From: Acidobacteriota bacterium
GTDB lineage: Bacteria > Acidobacteriota > Terriglobia > UBA7540
Assembly: GCA_021789565.1 (NCBI GenBank)
Contig: JAJYJL010000450.1
Location: 1-6,794, forward strand
Direction: 5' to 3'
DNA length: 6,794 nucleotides
Both the position numbers and the translations under genes were made by a program. Below, one piece after another: positions 6,072 through 6,794 of the stretch (positions within the stretch are counted from its first letter, which is position 1; each line of letters begins with the position of its first letter). The notes beneath the pieces are model-generated. The model was not told where the DNA came from, did not search any database, and was given only the letters and a program-made list of their open reading frames with translations.

Positions 6072-6785
6072 ATGGAATACGCAATCAACGCGGAAAATCT
6101 GGTCAAGGCCTACGGCCAAGGGCGCACCCGGGTCGAGGCTGTAAAAGAGGTCAGCCTCGGGGTGCGTCACGGGGAGCTGTTCGCCATTATGGGTCCGACC
6201 GGATCGGGGAAAACCACGCTGCTCATGATCCTGGGACTTGTCACCGAGCCGACCGAGGGCCGCGTGATGCTCGAAGGGGAGAACATCTACAACTCGCATA
6301 GGGTCGACCTGCAACGGCTGAGGCGGGAAAAGGTAGGTTTCGTCTTCCAGTTGCCCAATCTGATTCCCTTTTTGACGGCGAAGGAGAACGTGCTGCTGCC
6401 GCTCGAACTGATCGGCATCCCCCGGTGGCAAGCCGAATCCCGCGCTCGAGATCTGCTGGAATACCTGGAAGTGGCGGATCGCGCCGACCTCCTTCCCGAG
6501 CTGCTTTCCGAAGGGGAAAAGCAACGGGTAGCCGTCGCCCGTGCTCTGGCACACAGGCCGGCGATCATTCTCGCGGACGAACCCACGGCCGCCCTTGACA
6601 CCGAGCACGGACTTGCCGTGATGCGCTTGTTGCGCCGGGTCAGCAAGGAACAAGGCTCCGCGATACTCGTCGTGACTCACGACACCCGCATGACGAGCGA
6701 AGTCGACCGGGTGATCCAACTTAGGGATGGAGGCATCGTGGAGGAGGACAAACGGGCAGAGACGGGTGCCAATAACAATTCCTGA
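6072..6785 (+). CDS. ABC exporter ATPase, LolD/DevA/MacB type
   Basis: 237 residues with AAGGGG (6058-6063) 8 bases before the ATG, 12 bases after the permease stop. Walker A is GPTGSGKTT (41-49), the Q-loop glutamine is Gln93 (VFQLPNL), Walker B is IILADE (165-170), the D-loop is ALD (174-176) and the H-loop is His203 (VVTHD). The signature motif reads LSEGE (145-149) instead of the usual LSGGQ/E, followed by a normal KQRVAVARAL. Length and the IPF-LTAKENVLLPLEL segment after the Q-loop match the LolD-like subgroup that pairs with FtsX-fold permeases. It hydrolyses ATP in the cytoplasm to drive the permease dimer. All catalytic residues are present, so it is likely active. It is the last gene seen; only nine bases follow. 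Confidence 0.94.
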   Translation: MEYAINAENLVKAYGQGRTRVEAVKEVSLGVRHGELFAIMGPTGSGKTTLLMILGLVTEPTEGRVMLEGENIYNSHRVDLQRLRREKVGFVFQLPNLIPFLTAKENVLLPLELIGIPRWQAESRARDLLEYLEVADRADLLPELLSEGEKQRVAVARALAHRPAIILADEPTAALDTEHGLAVMRLLRRVSKEQGSAILVVTHDTRMTSEVDRVIQLRDGGIVEEDKRAETGANNNS

Positions 6786-6794
6786 ACCCTCTAG

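Noticed and set aside
5628..6719. Minus-strand open frame of 363 codons opposite the permease and ATPase genes
   Set aside because: It is antisense to two clearly recognisable genes and has the His/Gln/Asp-rich composition typical of the reverse complement of a coding strand.

Overview
The window holds two divergently transcribed gene sets around a central regulatory region. The source is a Gram-negative bacterium, because it encodes an outer-membrane beta-barrel and a TolC-type channel, both with export signals. The DNA is fairly GC-rich and ribosome-binding sites are mostly clear purine-rich Shine-Dalgarno sequences. I cannot name the phylum from this sequence alone; a proteobacterium or acidobacterium would fit.

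Left (minus strand, 1-1113): a three-helix inner-membrane protein with the cysteine layout of the mercuric-ion importer MerT, followed 43 bases downstream by an outer-membrane barrel of the MetA-pathway/phenol-degradation 'transporter' type. The barrel gene runs off the window edge. No merP or merA is visible.

Centre (1114-1604): about 490 bases without a convincing gene. At each end lies the same element, a 27-base dyad (TGAACC, 15 bases, GGTTCA) in the 20-base spacer region of a promoter with -35 TTGAAC and -10 CATC(A/C)T. This over-long spacer with a central dyad is the classic MerR-family architecture. One copy faces right, directly before the merR-like gene. The other faces left, about 100 bases before the MerT-like gene.

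Right (plus strand, 1605-6785): a tight five-gene operon encoding a MerR-family metal-type regulator, a TolC-family outer-membrane channel, an HlyD/MacA-type periplasmic adaptor, an FtsX/DevC-type ABC permease and its ATPase. The regulator and channel genes overlap by ATGA; the other junctions are 10-12 bases. Together the last four genes make a complete tripartite ABC exporter.

Taken together, one MerR-like protein probably autoregulates its own exporter operon and also controls a MerT-like/outer-membrane-barrel unit through matching operators. MerR-type metal sensors usually control MerT/MerA, P-type ATPases or CDF/RND pumps, so the link to a DevBCA/MacAB-like exporter is the most novel aspect. 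The ligand and exported substrate are not determined by the sequence.
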